Assembly (NCBI GenBank): GCA_023014335.1
Contig: JAECYW010000014.1
Location: forward strand, 248,001-312,000
Length of the DNA: 64,000 nt
Source of the DNA: Galerina marginata
Lineage: Eukaryota; Basidiomycota; Agaricomycetes; Agaricales; Galerinaceae
Direction of reading: 5' to 3'
Positions within the stretch are counted from its first letter, which is position 1. The number at the start of each line of letters is the position of its first letter. Positions 24,105-35,490 of the stretch are shown here, piece after piece. Under the pieces are notes generated by a model that saw only the letters and a program-made list of their open reading frames with translations, had not been told where the DNA came from and did no database searches. The position numbers and the translations under genes were made by a program.

Positions 24105-26426
24105 GGTGCTGCTCCTTTATAGTCTTAAAATCCGTATGAACGAGGCAGAGTTGTTCCGCCGCAAAAATTCTGGCGTATATGGTGGTGGCGATGTGTAAAA
24201 AAACAAGGGCGGTTCCGATTCTTGCGAGCTCAGAGGCTTCGATAAGCTGGAATTTATATGTTTCCGGTGACCAAGAAAGAAGGTGTTTAGAAAGAAAAAA
24301 CGAAAACCGCCAAAGGGTATGTGATAAAGACTTTATGAGGCAAGCAGGTTACCAAGCAATGGAGATCGCAATGAAAGAAGGATAGAAAAGGGGAACCCCG
24401 AATTGATGATTTCCTTGGTTGCCATGGCAACTGTCATTTGGCCTTGTGTGTTTTTGGTGGCGTTTCCCTTTTAATTTTGTTACCCCTATCTGGGTCTACA
24501 ATTATCCAAGATTATCCAGCTACAGTCAGATCGCGAAGGTTTTTCAGTTTCTTTCCAGAGCTTACTTTACAGGACAAGTTCAGAACATCCACCATTTATT
24601 GGCCACCCAACATAAATATTAAAACTCTGGCCCCATGGAACGGAGTAGGGGCTCCGAGTCTGACCCACTTGTCCCCTTTTATTTTTCCCCAAAGCGGGCG
24701 TTAATGAAAGGCGCAATTTCGGAATGCCCGGAATGCCACAGCTACACTGTTTTTATCACAAGCACGTGGCAACCTTGCAGCACTACCATCTACTACCATC
24801 CTTTCCGATGCCTTTCAAATGCCTTTGTGAGACACCAACCTCCGCGGTCTCGATGCGACGATGGCCTCTGGCAAAAGTTCTTTCTGCAGTCCTCGTCACC
24901 GCGTCACCTTTTCTACTACTGGGTCTTTTCGGGGACGCCTCGCGACTGCTGCATGGTAGGTCTTTGCTTCTTTCCGCAGCTACTCGAGCGAACTCCGACT
25001 CCAGAGGGAGTTATTCTCCTCAGCCTGTTATCAAATGCCCAACCACGGTGTTTGACGCCATTCAGGTACTCGTTTTTCTTGGCCATCTCAGGCCATTCCC
25101 CGTCATATGTGGCTAGATTCCTTGTAAAATATCGCCTTTATCTTGAGAGTCAAGCCATAAACGCATGGCCTGTCTGACAATCCCATGACCACCTCAAAAT
25201 TAAATGCTCCCACTCTGGGTTTTTCGGTCGATGTAGAGGCCTCGCCACCATGCTATTGATAGCCCTCGTCTATTTCAGTCTGCATCTGTCGATTATGCGG
25301 GGTACCGCCTGCTCTATTCCTGGAGACCCTGCCCTGCCCTGCCCTGCCCTGTTACCCACCAAAGGATATTCTCCCTTAGCGTCTGAATTTAATCGGACGA
25401 TCCTCTAATTTTTTTCGAGTTCTACTATATCTTAATGTTTCTGTATAGAATGGTCCATACAACCGTCAATTCTGGCGGGATAGTGACGAGGAATCCCCAA
25501 ACAGCCTGTCTTCTAAGATCTATTCCCTGTTCTATGAAAAGGTCCTAGAACATAACGTGGTCCTAGAATGACAGTATTTTAAACAGCTGCCGTCCATGCG
25601 GGGTACTATGCACCGTGTCCCCGATGGCGCTGCCCTCTGAACCAGTCAAGGACATTCTTCCACAGCGTCTAAACTTTATTCCGTTGGTGCGCTAAATTTC
25701 TCCTATTTGTGCGAGTTCTATTTTATAGGTTTACGACGGTTTGGCCGCTATAATCGATTGTTCTTAGTTGATGAACAATATCGCGATTCGCAGCGGTGAC
25801 GGCGAAGGCGGTGGTGGTGTCTAGGTGGTGGTAAGTAGTTGCCATGCTGCCACTGCTGGTCGCGGTCGCTTGGGCCTGGGATGGCAGTCCCGTTTCAGCA
25901 CGCAACCACGCCGGTGGTGCTGCTTGCTCGCCTCGCCCGCGCCGTCGCCTGCATTGTCTTCGAATTGCCGCATAATTAATGGCAAAGGATGGTTGTATTT
26001 TTGACTGCATAGGATCTCGGCTCAATGCAGTGACCAGATTCAGATCTTTTGCAACTTGCTGCTTTTAGCTCTTTATACTCGAGTATATAGTACTGCCAGT
26101 GTAGTAGTGTACCCGGGATGATCAATTTGAAAGGAAGCTGGCTGGTTAAGAATGGGGAAAAATTGGTTTTGCATACAACTGAGTGTTGCAGTTCTTGTGA
26201 GAACTTGACTTGGCAAAACTATATCCAAATCTGGTTGGATATTATGCTATGGGGGATCGTTGGTGGGTTCCGACTTCGAAAGACTCAAGAGATCTTACTT
26301 AAAAGGACTTTCGGATCACGCGGCCCGATGTCACCGCCGGAATTTCAAAATTTTAAGTTTAAAAATAATATTATCCCTTTTCACTGTGACGTCCATGTCC
26401 TATGGTCGTTTCAGCGCTTTTTTCTT
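24105..26426. other. Gene-poor region with diverged repeats
   Basis: About 2.3 kb without a supported gene. The 180-codon frame at 24635-25177 and the overlapping 24724-25116 frame have no domain and atypical composition. A (CCCTG)5 microsatellite sits at 25327-25351. The segments at about 25297-25440 and 25598-25735 resemble each other (gcggggtac ... gcgtct-aa-tttaatc ... gagttctac/at), suggesting an old duplication. Confidence 0.5.
25327..25351. repeat. (CCCTG)5 microsatellite
   Basis: Five perfect CCCTG units in an intergenic stretch. No function is implied. Confidence 0.8.
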
Positions 26427-28052
26427 ATGCTTCAGCGCTTAAAAGTTCCTAACAATCTTCTACGGACACCTTTCAAATGTTTTCAACGCCCTCCACCCAC
26501 CTTTCGCCAACTTCGAACCAGGAGGACCGAAATCCGCACCGACGACACGCTGAGGAAACTTCTTCCTTCGATAAAGACCATTCTTTCTGTCGTCGCAGAT
26601 GACGACAAGAACAGCGACCGTTGGGTCCACAGCGTGCTTGACACTGCCCTCAATGAAACAGCTGAGCCGCACCGCGTGTACGAAGAGGTTGTGAGCTACT
26701 TGCTGCTCAATCAACGCCTCAACCATGCTCTCACCGTCTTCCGGCGAATGCAAAAGGCTGGGTTCACACCTTCGCCCAATCTCGTGGCCCAGACATTGGC
26801 GCCCATGCTAGCGATGCCGGACGACACCGTTGAAACTGCAGCACGGCAAATCGTACACTTGTTCATGGATCCAGGGTACACCGACGAGCATTTGAACACC
26901 CTTTTGCGAATTTTCGCCAAGTACGACGTGGGGAACGAAATTACTGCTCCTATCGTGGATTTCTACCGCGCATTTCAAGTTTCGGATTATGTGCCATCAC
27001 CTCCAGTGCTGTCAAGCATCGTCACATCGGCTGCGCGCATGGGCAAGGTGGAAGAGGCTTTCGACATGCTTGCTCGTGGCTCGCAGAAGACACGGAATTC
27101 CACAGAGAGCAACCAAATATTCTACGCGTTCCTTCACATTCTCGAGACATTTCGCTCAGAACGGACCTGGGATAGCGAATCGTTTGCCCGTGTCATAAAC
27201 CTCATGATCGACCGAGGTTGGCTGGTGAACATCCGAATGTTCGACGTGCTCATTTCGAGAGAGGTACGCGCAGGCAGCCCAAGGGTTGCTCTCACTATGT
27301 ATGAAATGCTGAAGCTGTTGAGCAAAACGCACACTATTCGACCAACTGCCTATACATTCGGCAGCTTGTTCACCCTCTATCGAAGGCTCGACCCCAAGAC
27401 GTACCAAAAATTTTACACCGGCCAGTCTCCCGCCCTCCTCCCACTGCGCCGCCTCTTTCACGAATTTCACGAGTTTGTCACTCGAGAAATCAATCCCATC
27501 GTGCCATCGACGTCGGTTCTCAACGCCGCCCTCCGCGCGTTTCTCCGACAGAGAGACTACGCAGGTGCTTTCGCAGTCATCGACGGCTTCCTCCGATATA
27601 AAGTCCCATTAGATCACAGAACCTACCACTCGGTCATGAAACTTATCGTCCGTCGAGTTTGGTACGAGGTTTCGGGCAGGCGCAAGAAAGGGGAGATACG
27701 GTGGGCGGACCGGTTCCTCGGGGTGGCGCACGACGACGTCGAGCTGTGCGTGGCTCTGGTGGACCATCTGCTTGTCGTCTTTTCGCGGAGCAAGTTCAAC
27801 ATCACAGAACCGATTTACCCTCTTGACGGCGAGTTTCTCGACCTGGAAGAGAACATGGGCCGATTCAAGGTTCCGACATTGTTGATGATGGAACACAAGT
27901 ATAGACCCGACCCTTGGGATTTCCACTACGAACCCGTCCCGCTCAAACGCATTCTGCACCGTGCTATCCTGGCTGAAGACCCTTCTATGTCAGAAGGGAA
28001 AGTGGTGCCGGCTATTCTCTTGGCTAAAGCTGAGATGCTCAAGTCACATTGA
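26427..28052 (+). CDS. Pentatricopeptide-repeat-like protein, probably mitochondrial
   Basis: Intronless gene of 541 residues if it starts at the ATG at 26427. The frame is open back to 26118, but that part is AT-rich and lacks protein character, while the chosen start gives a basic, amphipathic leader (MLQRLKVPNNLLRTPF, then several Arg) typical of mitochondrial import. The body is helical with PPR-type pairs: LNQRLNHALTVFRRMQKAGFTPSP, GKVEEAFDML, GSPRVALTMYEMLKL and RQRDYAGAFAVIDGFLRYKVPLDHRTYHSVMKLI. Such proteins bind organelle RNA for processing or translation. The C-terminus (about 120 residues) is not repeat-like. A decayed partial copy lies at 49503-50105. Confidence 0.82.
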   Translation: MLQRLKVPNNLLRTPFKCFQRPPPTFRQLRTRRTEIRTDDTLRKLLPSIKTILSVVADDDKNSDRWVHSVLDTALNETAEPHRVYEEVVSYLLLNQRLNHALTVFRRMQKAGFTPSPNLVAQTLAPMLAMPDDTVETAARQIVHLFMDPGYTDEHLNTLLRIFAKYDVGNEITAPIVDFYRAFQVSDYVPSPPVLSSIVTSAARMGKVEEAFDMLARGSQKTRNSTESNQIFYAFLHILETFRSERTWDSESFARVINLMIDRGWLVNIRMFDVLISREVRAGSPRVALTMYEMLKLLSKTHTIRPTAYTFGSLFTLYRRLDPKTYQKFYTGQSPALLPLRRLFHEFHEFVTREINPIVPSTSVLNAALRAFLRQRDYAGAFAVIDGFLRYKVPLDHRTYHSVMKLIVRRVWYEVSGRRKKGEIRWADRFLGVAHDDVELCVALVDHLLVVFSRSKFNITEPIYPLDGEFLDLEENMGRFKVPTLLMMEHKYRPDPWDFHYEPVPLKRILHRAILAEDPSMSEGKVVPAILLAKAEMLKSH

Positions 28053-28648
28053 TTACTAGCGATGATTTCCCCTCTCCGCCTGCCTGTGTTATATCTATTA
28101 TAAGCAATACTTAGACTATTCGTTAGATCGTAATGCAGTGTAATATTTAATGTATCTTTAGCACAATAATCAGCCCTCCAGCTCTCAATTGCAGTTTCTC
28201 CCTCCTTTCTTATGAAATCCATCCCGTCCAGCCAACGTTTGAATAATCCATTTGAAGGATCCTACTCTTTGTTGTGAACTTCAAACGCATCTGCTCAATC
28301 ACCATTATTTAATTTGAGAACTTATTCTGTATTGTCCTCCAATCGACCTGAAATTTTGGAGACTTCAACTACTTCGTCGGTCGCGTCAGAAGTTCGTCTA
28401 ACTAAAATACGCGTGGACTTTGACGCGACCTTGACGTCTTGGACAATCCCTCTCAAGTCACTGTCTATTTTTGTCCCAAAAGGATCCGAACAAATATCGA
28501 TCATGATCGGGTAGATTTTCATAGGAACAAGGGTCGCCATCGATTAGCTATCATCCAATCTCAACAACGTCGGAGGTCGACAGCAGCCAGGTAAGGATTC
28601 GAAAACCTCATAAACCTTCTGCTGAAATGGATGACAGATTTCGAAGTA
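28053..28648. other. Intergenic region
   Basis: 3' UTR of the PPR gene and promoter of the MTAP gene. No other gene is seen. Confidence 0.5.
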
Positions 28649-29824
28649 ATGGCCGAAGATAAAGGTTCATATTGAATTTCTATCTGAAATCAAGAACTAT
28701 TCGTTTGACAGCTTCATCTAGTTCTCATTGGCGTCATTGGTGGAAGCGGCCTTTATCATCTCGATAACCTGACTTTTGTGTAAGAGAAAGATTTTTTTTT
28801 CAATCAAAACCCTTTCCCTCCGGCGCTTAATCCAGTTTATAGCAAGTCCGTGAATCCAGAGACGGTGAGCGCGTTCAGGCCCTTTCCGACACAACGAGGA
28901 TTCTAAAACTTAGTGGTAACAGCCATGGGGCTTCCCTAGCTCCCCTATTACGATTGCGAGCCTGCCTTCTGGGACTAAAGTCGCCTTCGTCGCGCGACAT
29001 GGTGTCGGACACTTCATAAACCCCTCCTCCGTCCCCGTCCGAGCCAACATCGCCGCGCTTAAGTCCCTCGGTGTTCGCGTCATCCTCGCCTTCTCCGCTG
29101 TCGGTTCTCTGCGAGAAGAAATTGCGCCCGGGTCTTTCGTTCTCCCCAACCAGATTATCGACAGAACAAAAGGCATCCGGCCGGCGTCATTCTTCCAGGA
29201 TACGACGATCGTTACGCATGCGATGTTTGGTGATCCTTTTACTAACCAGTTTATCAGCTGGTTGGAGCCGCGGGTAAAGAAGGCTTTGGACGAGCAAGGG
29301 AAGGGGGTGAAGCTGTTTACGGATAAGTGCATTGTGTGTATGGAGGGCCCGCAGTTCTCGACGAGGGCGGAGAGCAATATGTATCGTCAGTGGGGTGGAG
29401 ATCTTATCAATATGAGTGTACTTCCCGAAGCTAAATTGGCCAGAGAAGCAGAGCTCAGGTGAGTCCCAGCTCGTGAAAAGCGAAGCAGTTATGCTAAATA
29501 TACTATAGCTACGCCCTGATTGCGACTGCAACGGACTACGACTCCTGGCGTCCCCAGTCCGCCGCTGTCACAGCCCACGACGTCTTCCAGACCCTCAAAG
29601 AGAACGCCGAGACCTCTCGTCTCGTAGCTGCCACGATCCTAGACGAGCTGCAGGCAGCCGTCACGGGTGAGGACGCCCATATATTCCTCCAGGAAGTCGG
29701 CTCGATGAAGTTCAGCATCATGCCCCGATCCGTGAAGCAGGACCCGGCTGATCGCAAGAAGTTGGCTTATATCCTGCCGGAATACTTCTCTGGGGAGGAG
29801 GGAGGAGATGTTAGCTCTACGTGA
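28649..29824 (+). CDS. MEU1: S-methyl-5'-thioadenosine phosphorylase
   Basis: Cleaves methylthioadenosine with phosphate to adenine and methylthioribose-1-phosphate, the first step of methionine salvage and the disposal route for a polyamine by-product. Five exons: 28649-28664, 28722-28779, 28843-28864, 28923-29458, 29509-29824, giving 315 residues. The first and third exons are only 16 and 22 nt. [19 protein letters not shown] gives the phosphate loop, and PWGFPSSPI and [11 protein letters not shown] follow. The substrate signature is [17 protein letters not shown], then [19 protein letters not shown] and ATDYDSW. All key family residues appear present. The gene name follows yeast MEU1. Confidence 0.95.
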
Positions 29825-30138
29825 TTTACTCGAGTATACCTGCAGCTGGCGATGACTCTGCGTGATAGAATTGTTTTTGTCGTTTGGCTTTATTTTTCTC
29901 ATTAGACCTCTGAGTGTTCATCAGTATACAATTCATGATTCTGGGCCATATGTTGGCCCATAACAAAGCATAGCGTTCCAACTTCCAAGTGATGGAGGAG
30001 TTTTTCCTGAATTTTTGATTCGCGATCATTTCGGCAACATATCTGAAAATGGCAATTAGCTCAATGCGTGAGCTGAACTGCCTTCGCCCCTTTGCAACAA
30101 ACTCTGGAGAGTGCTCTGGAGGAGCAACATTACTTACG
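29825..30138. other. Intergenic region
   Basis: Short spacer between MTAP and the NLR-like gene. The NLR frame is open back to 30049, so an upstream start there is possible. Confidence 0.5.
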
Positions 30139-33100
30139 ATGAAAAACGTCAAAAAGTTCTTTAGCAAGCCTTTTCGTCCACGTAGTCCAAGGCCTCCACT
30201 CCATGTACCGACAAGCGATGACTCCGCCGGTCGATCCAAATCGGTTACTCCAACCAACTTTGTTGGAACTCAAGCTGGAGTACCAGATATCGAGGATGTC
30301 AAGAAACCGGTCCCTGCGACCACCATCGTGGAAAGTCCAACATTCTTGCCGCCAGTCTTAACACCTTCCAAGAATTTCGCAGAAGTCAAAACTAAGAACG
30401 CTCAGCACGATCTCGTTGTGCTTCATGTGGCATATATCATCCAGAAATCCTCCAATCTTAAAAACCTTATCCTCAAGATTGTGCAGCTCAGTAAAACGCC
30501 AGACGTAAGTCAATCCTCCAATTGCAGTTCAGCGTAGACCTGACTAGGCACGTAGTTGGATGGCGTCGTTCAAGCCTGCGTTGACTTCACCATTCGATTG
30601 ATCACAGCTCTGGACTCTCCGACGGTAGCTCTGGTCGATGTGGAACAAGCCATCGCGATGTTCCTCGAGTATGCCTCCTACTCGTCAGTTGATTGTGAAA
30701 CCTGACCCTCTTCATTCAGGACTATCAATACCGTCGACGTGAACGCTCAGGGGAAAGCACAGACATTGCGCATGATCCAAACCTCGATCGATGAAATCGA
30801 GGTGATAAACTCGTTCAGTATCGTCCGGCACAACCTAATCATCTAGCCATAGATCGCTCATCCCGAAATTTCGACAATTGAACTAAAGAAGGACTCCTGT
30901 TTTTCGAAAATCAGAAACAAAGCTTTAGGCGTGGCTCTGCCGATGTTGCAAATCATCGAAAAAGGCAGCTCAATGATCCCCGTTCCGATGGTTCAGCCCC
31001 TCATTGGAGTCGTCGCCGGATTTCTCCAAGCAGCTGATGTAAGTCCTATGTTGATATCGTTCAGTGGAATGCTGATGAGTTTATTTAGCAAGCCCGTGAT
31101 AACTATGAATCAATGAGGTGGCTTTCTGCCACCGCTGCGGAGTGTGTTATCGGCATTGCTGAGCGTTGTCCGGAGCAGACAGAGCAGACGGACCACTGGA
31201 CTCGTGCGATCGAGACCCTTCGAGTGTAAGTCACCTACACTCTGGCTTGAAGAATCCTGAACATCTCACACATTTTTCCACAGAAAGCTGTCTGACATTG
31301 TTCGGCAAGCTGAATATTTCTGTGAAGGAAGTGTCGTGTCGGTTCCTGCAGCAAGGCCGTGACAAGGACGCTATCAAAACGATGGGGAAAATTTTCACGG
31401 CAGCAATCAATAACTTTCACGTACGTCCATTTTCTTAGCTGAGAAAGCCTATCTCTCAAACAAGAGCCATGATAGACGGAAGTCGGAATGAACATCAGGC
31501 TTGATCTCGTGAAGATGTCGCGCCAAATTGGTATGCGCTAATCATTTCTCTGCCGCATGATATTCTGACCACCGTCGCAGAGGACCTCTCACTCGAAACT
31601 CTGCCGCGTCTGCCTTCTGACAGGTTCTCCCGAGATAACCGTTTCCAAGCTAGCCGTGAGAAGGAGATTGAAGATATCTTGCGGTGGATTGAAGGTTCAG
31701 ATGATAGGAGGTTCTTCTGGATTCGTGGAGCGGCCGGGATAGGAAAATCGACATTGGCCCATCGGCTCTTTGACATTACCAAGAAAGAAGGGATCCTTGG
31801 CGCATTCGCCTACTTTTCCATCGGTGACAATATTGGCCCGACGGAGCTCGTCAGAATGATGGCCCGAGAACTTTGGAGCTTGCATCCTGGCTGTCAATTC
31901 GAAATAGCACGCGCCATTAAAGAATTGCCTGGGACGCATCATCATCTCCATGAGTATCTCATCCACTTCCTGATAAATCCCATGGCTTCGTTGGCATACA
32001 GCGGCTCACTTGTCATTGTTCTCGATGCTCTGGACGAATGGGAACGCCGAAAAGAATTTCTCGAAGCCCTCCGCCAAGTCAATTTACCACCTACACTCTC
32101 CTTGAAATTTGTCATGACAAGCCGCTATTTAAAGGACATTGAAGCCAGCGTCAATGGATCTGCTGTTCAGTATGAACTAACCACAGTTTCTCCGGCCATC
32201 TGCCGCAAGTATTTTGAGGAGCGATTCACGTCGGACGAACTCTGCCCAGGTGAAAGGAGACTTGACAAACTTGTCCAATTGGCAGACGGTTTTCTTATAT
32301 GGGCAGCAACTGTCTGTACCCTTGTCTCTACTCCGCACCCAAATAAACCGCCACTCGCAATTCTCGATGAAATCATTTCTTCTTCATTGGACCTGCCAGT
32401 TGGCCATGAGACCAGGATGGAAAAACTCTACCGAGAGGCTTTGGAACGTATTTTCCCTCCTGACCATAAAGAGTCCCGTTTAAAGCTCTTCCTTTCAATG
32501 GTGGCTCTCAGGGAGGAACTTCCTCTGGCTGAGTTTGCACGCCTTATTTATATGGAACCACGATTCATCAAGGATGTCTGCTCACGTTTGAGGGCTCTGC
32601 AAACTCGTGGAACGTTTCGTGATGGCACGGTGCAGCCTGCTGTCAATTTATTCCATGCCTCATTCATAGAGTATTTGGGCCAGCTAAATGAAGCTCACGG
32701 AGTCATGGCCGACAACTGCATCCGCCTTTTGAAACAAGTGACGCAGTCTGACATTGCCAAAAACCCCAAGGAGGCAGAGCAGTACATCAGCGAGTATGGG
32801 GTGTATCACCTACATGAGGCACCTCTCGAACAACACTCAAAATGGTTCCTTGATGTTCCAAGTAATCACCTACATTTGTGTGTTGGGTGCTTGCTATCTC
32901 TATCTCACCGTTTTTATCTGGGAAATAATTATAGCTATGGTCCTGTTTTAGGTCGACGTCGGGAGATTGACCATGCCATACTATCTCATTCCCAGCTTCA
33001 CAGAAATGATATTGAATCCACTCCTTCTGGCCAAAATGACTCTCCAAGTTGGTTCATCAGCCTTTCGAGTTGGTTTAACAGCCTTGGAAGATCATATGTG

Positions 33101-35490
33101 AATCGCTATGAAGACACCGATAACCTCCAGGATATTGACCGTGCCATATCCCGCCATCAGAGTGCTGTATACTTTACTCCTTCTGGCCACACTGACCTTC
33201 CGAGTCGGTTCAATGATCTGGGAAACTCATATTCACATCGCTTTGAACTCACTAGAAACCTCAAAGATATTAATTCTGCCATATCCTACAGCCTGAGAGC
33301 GGTTGAATCCACTCCTTCAGGCCACACTGGCCTTCCGAGTTGCTTCAATAACCTTGGAAGCTCATATTTACGGCGCTTTGAATGCACTGGGAAATTCAAA
33401 GATATTAATTCTGCCATATCTTACCACCAGAAAGCGGTTGAATCCACACCTTCTGGCCATGCTTACCTTCCAAGTTGGTTCCATAACCTTGGGAATTCAT
33501 ATTTATGTCGCTTCAACAGCAGCAATTATTTCACTGATGTCCAGAACAGCATTGCTTCATACCGTCGGGGTGCTAAGGCAAATGGTGCCCCATCCATTTG
33601 CCTGAACTCTGCTAAGAAAGCAGCCATGCTCTCCTTGGTCCATGATCACTCCAATTGCCTGGTTGACTTCTCTCTCGCCATCAGCTTGCTCTCAGAGGTT
33701 GTCGGGTTGGAACAAACCATCCATCACAGGCATGTTAACCTTCATGACCATTCTGATCTTGTGGGATCTGCCGTGGATACCGCTCTCCATTTCGGTAGAA
33801 CTGATCTCGCTTGTGAATGGATTGAGCAAAGGAGCTGTTTGGTGTGGAATCAGCTCAACCAACTACGTACACCAATCGACAATCTCCGCACCATACATGT
33901 ATCCTTGGCCGATCACTTCATTCACATCGCGAGTGTTTTAGAGTCCACCGCGAACCGATCAATCTCAGCATCCATTAGCCAAGCCATCCATGCTACGGAC
34001 TCAGGCCGGGAGTATGCACAACTTCTGAATGAGATTCGGAGTCTACCAGATTTCGAGGACTTTCTTCAGCCACCCATGGCCGCCAAACTCCTCTCCTCGT
34101 TACCGTCTGATGGTCCAGTTCTCGTATTCAACATTCACAAAAACCGTTGCGATGCCTTAGCACTTATAGCTGGTATTAAGGAGCCTAGGCATATCCCTCT
34201 AGAGACCTTCAGTCTCTTGCAAGCAGAGGCACTAAAGACAGTCCTCCAAGTCGACCTATTCAAGCAACAGGACGTCATGGTGGAAGATAACTTGAACTCA
34301 TCATCCATGTCGTTTGTCCTAGAAGAACTTTGGTGCAAGGTTGTCCAACCAATTCTCAAGGCGTTAGGATACTCAGTAAGGTGATACTTATTGCCAACTT
34401 ATTTGTACTGATCTTTTGCAGTTTCAGCCCAATATTTCAGCCCGCCGCCGTGTATGGTGGTGCCCAACTGGCCCACTCACATTTCTTCCACTTCACGCAG
34501 CCGGAATATACGGCCCTTCATACAAGCCTGGATTGCGTATTTCCGATTTTGCAGTTTCGTCTTATACGCCGACTGTCTGGTCCCTTAAAGAGAAAGTGGC
34601 TGCCGCCTCCTTCACTGCCCGAAAATGCACCGGCATTTTGCTCATTAATCCAAACACGCCAACTCTTCCTCCAATTCCTTTTGCACGAAAGGAAGTACTT
34701 AATCTAAAAGTAGCCGTGGATCAATCCCGCATCCGGACAGTGCTGTTGGAAGGTGAAGCAGCCACCACAGACAGGGTGAAGGAAGAGATGTACACCTGTA
34801 ATTGGGTTCACTTTGCTTGCCATGGCATCCAGGACATGGACGATCCTCTCCATAGCGGCTTCCATCTCTACGATGGTCGCCTTGAGCTTCTTGAGATCAT
34901 GCGCCAGAAGCTCCAGAACCCCGAGTTGGCATTCCTTTCAGCTTGCCAGACAAGCAAAGACGATCTCAAAATATCAGAGGAAGCTGCCCATCTTGCTGCT
35001 GGTATGCTCGCCGCCGGTTATCGTGGGGTACTGTATCGTTTCGACCCCATGTTCAGACCATGTTACGCGTTACACACTTAGTTCATTTTGCAACATGTTC
35101 ATTACGCCAAAAATAGGCCAAATTAGGAAATTAAGGGTCCATCGGAGCCGCTCTCGGCGCTTTTTTCGACATTTTGGAGGCTATTTCGGCCTCGTTACGA
35201 GTTACAATTTACATATTAGTTCAGTTCACACTGTCGCGTTACGCGTTACATGAACATGGGGTCGAAACGATACAGTAGTTGGTACAATGTGGAGCATTTC
35301 CGATCAACATGAGTCGGAGTTTGCAAAGTGGTTCTATGAATATTTACTCGAGAATATGGAAACGGACGGATTGGACGGCACTAGGGCTGCTTACGCCCTG
35401 GATTATGCTACGAGGAAGGTTCGAGGGAGCCTTGGAGAGGACGACAAAAGTTTCTGGAGATGGGTTCCATATGCGCATTTTGGCTACTGA
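30139..35490 (+). CDS. NLR-like protein: helical N-terminus, NACHT, TPR, CHAT protease; split by a transposable element
   Basis: A STAND-type receptor candidate. Nine exons: 30139-30504, 30556-30668, 30720-30801, 30853-31038, 31089-31225, 31284 or 31288-31420, 31476-31530, 31581-34375, 34422-35490. The N-terminus is helical with no named domain. NACHT shows Walker A GAAGIGKST (about 31727) and Walker B VIVLDALDEWE (about 32010). Four 45-residue TPR-like units (33022-33580, ending F-DLGNSY..RF) follow. The C-terminal CHAT domain, a clan CD caspase-like peptidase, has its His in HFACHG and Cys in LSACQT. A 245-bp element at 35031-35275 breaks the CHAT reading frame after both catalytic residues. 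The genomic frame therefore ends at 35079 with the last ~70 residues lost. Exon 6 phase is unsure (acceptor 31283 meets a stop; 31287 keeps frame). Bases 32862-32951 form an optional in-frame 90-nt intron. Confidence 0.85.
33022..33583 (+). repeat. TPR-like coding repeats (45-residue units)
   Basis: Units begin near 33022, 33179, 33314 and 33449 with the peptide TPSG(H/Q). The later units are spaced exactly 135 bp apart. The two units at 33179 and 33314 share long identical DNA runs (aaagatattaattctgccatatc), which points to recent duplication or gene conversion. Confidence 0.85.
35031..35275. mobile_element. MITE-like element with perfect 25-bp TIRs and TA target duplication
   Basis: The left end (35031-35055, starting CTGTATCGTTTCGACC) and right end (35251-35275) are perfect inverted copies of 25 bp. 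TA dinucleotides flank both ends (35029-35030 and 35276-35277). Removing the element and one TA rejoins the CHAT frame, with RG-VVGTMWSI as expected for the family. The element is 245 bp, has no open frame of note, and carries inner copies of GTTACGCGTTACA near both ends. TA target use suggests a Tc1/mariner-type non-autonomous element; that class call is inference. Confidence 0.92.

Noticed and set aside
24635..25177. 180-codon plus frame as a gene
   Set aside because: No recognisable domain, odd composition and overlapping equally long frames; judged chance.
26118..26426. Extended N-terminus for the PPR protein
   Set aside because: The frame is open but AT-rich and not protein-like; the ATG at 26427 gives a mitochondrial leader.
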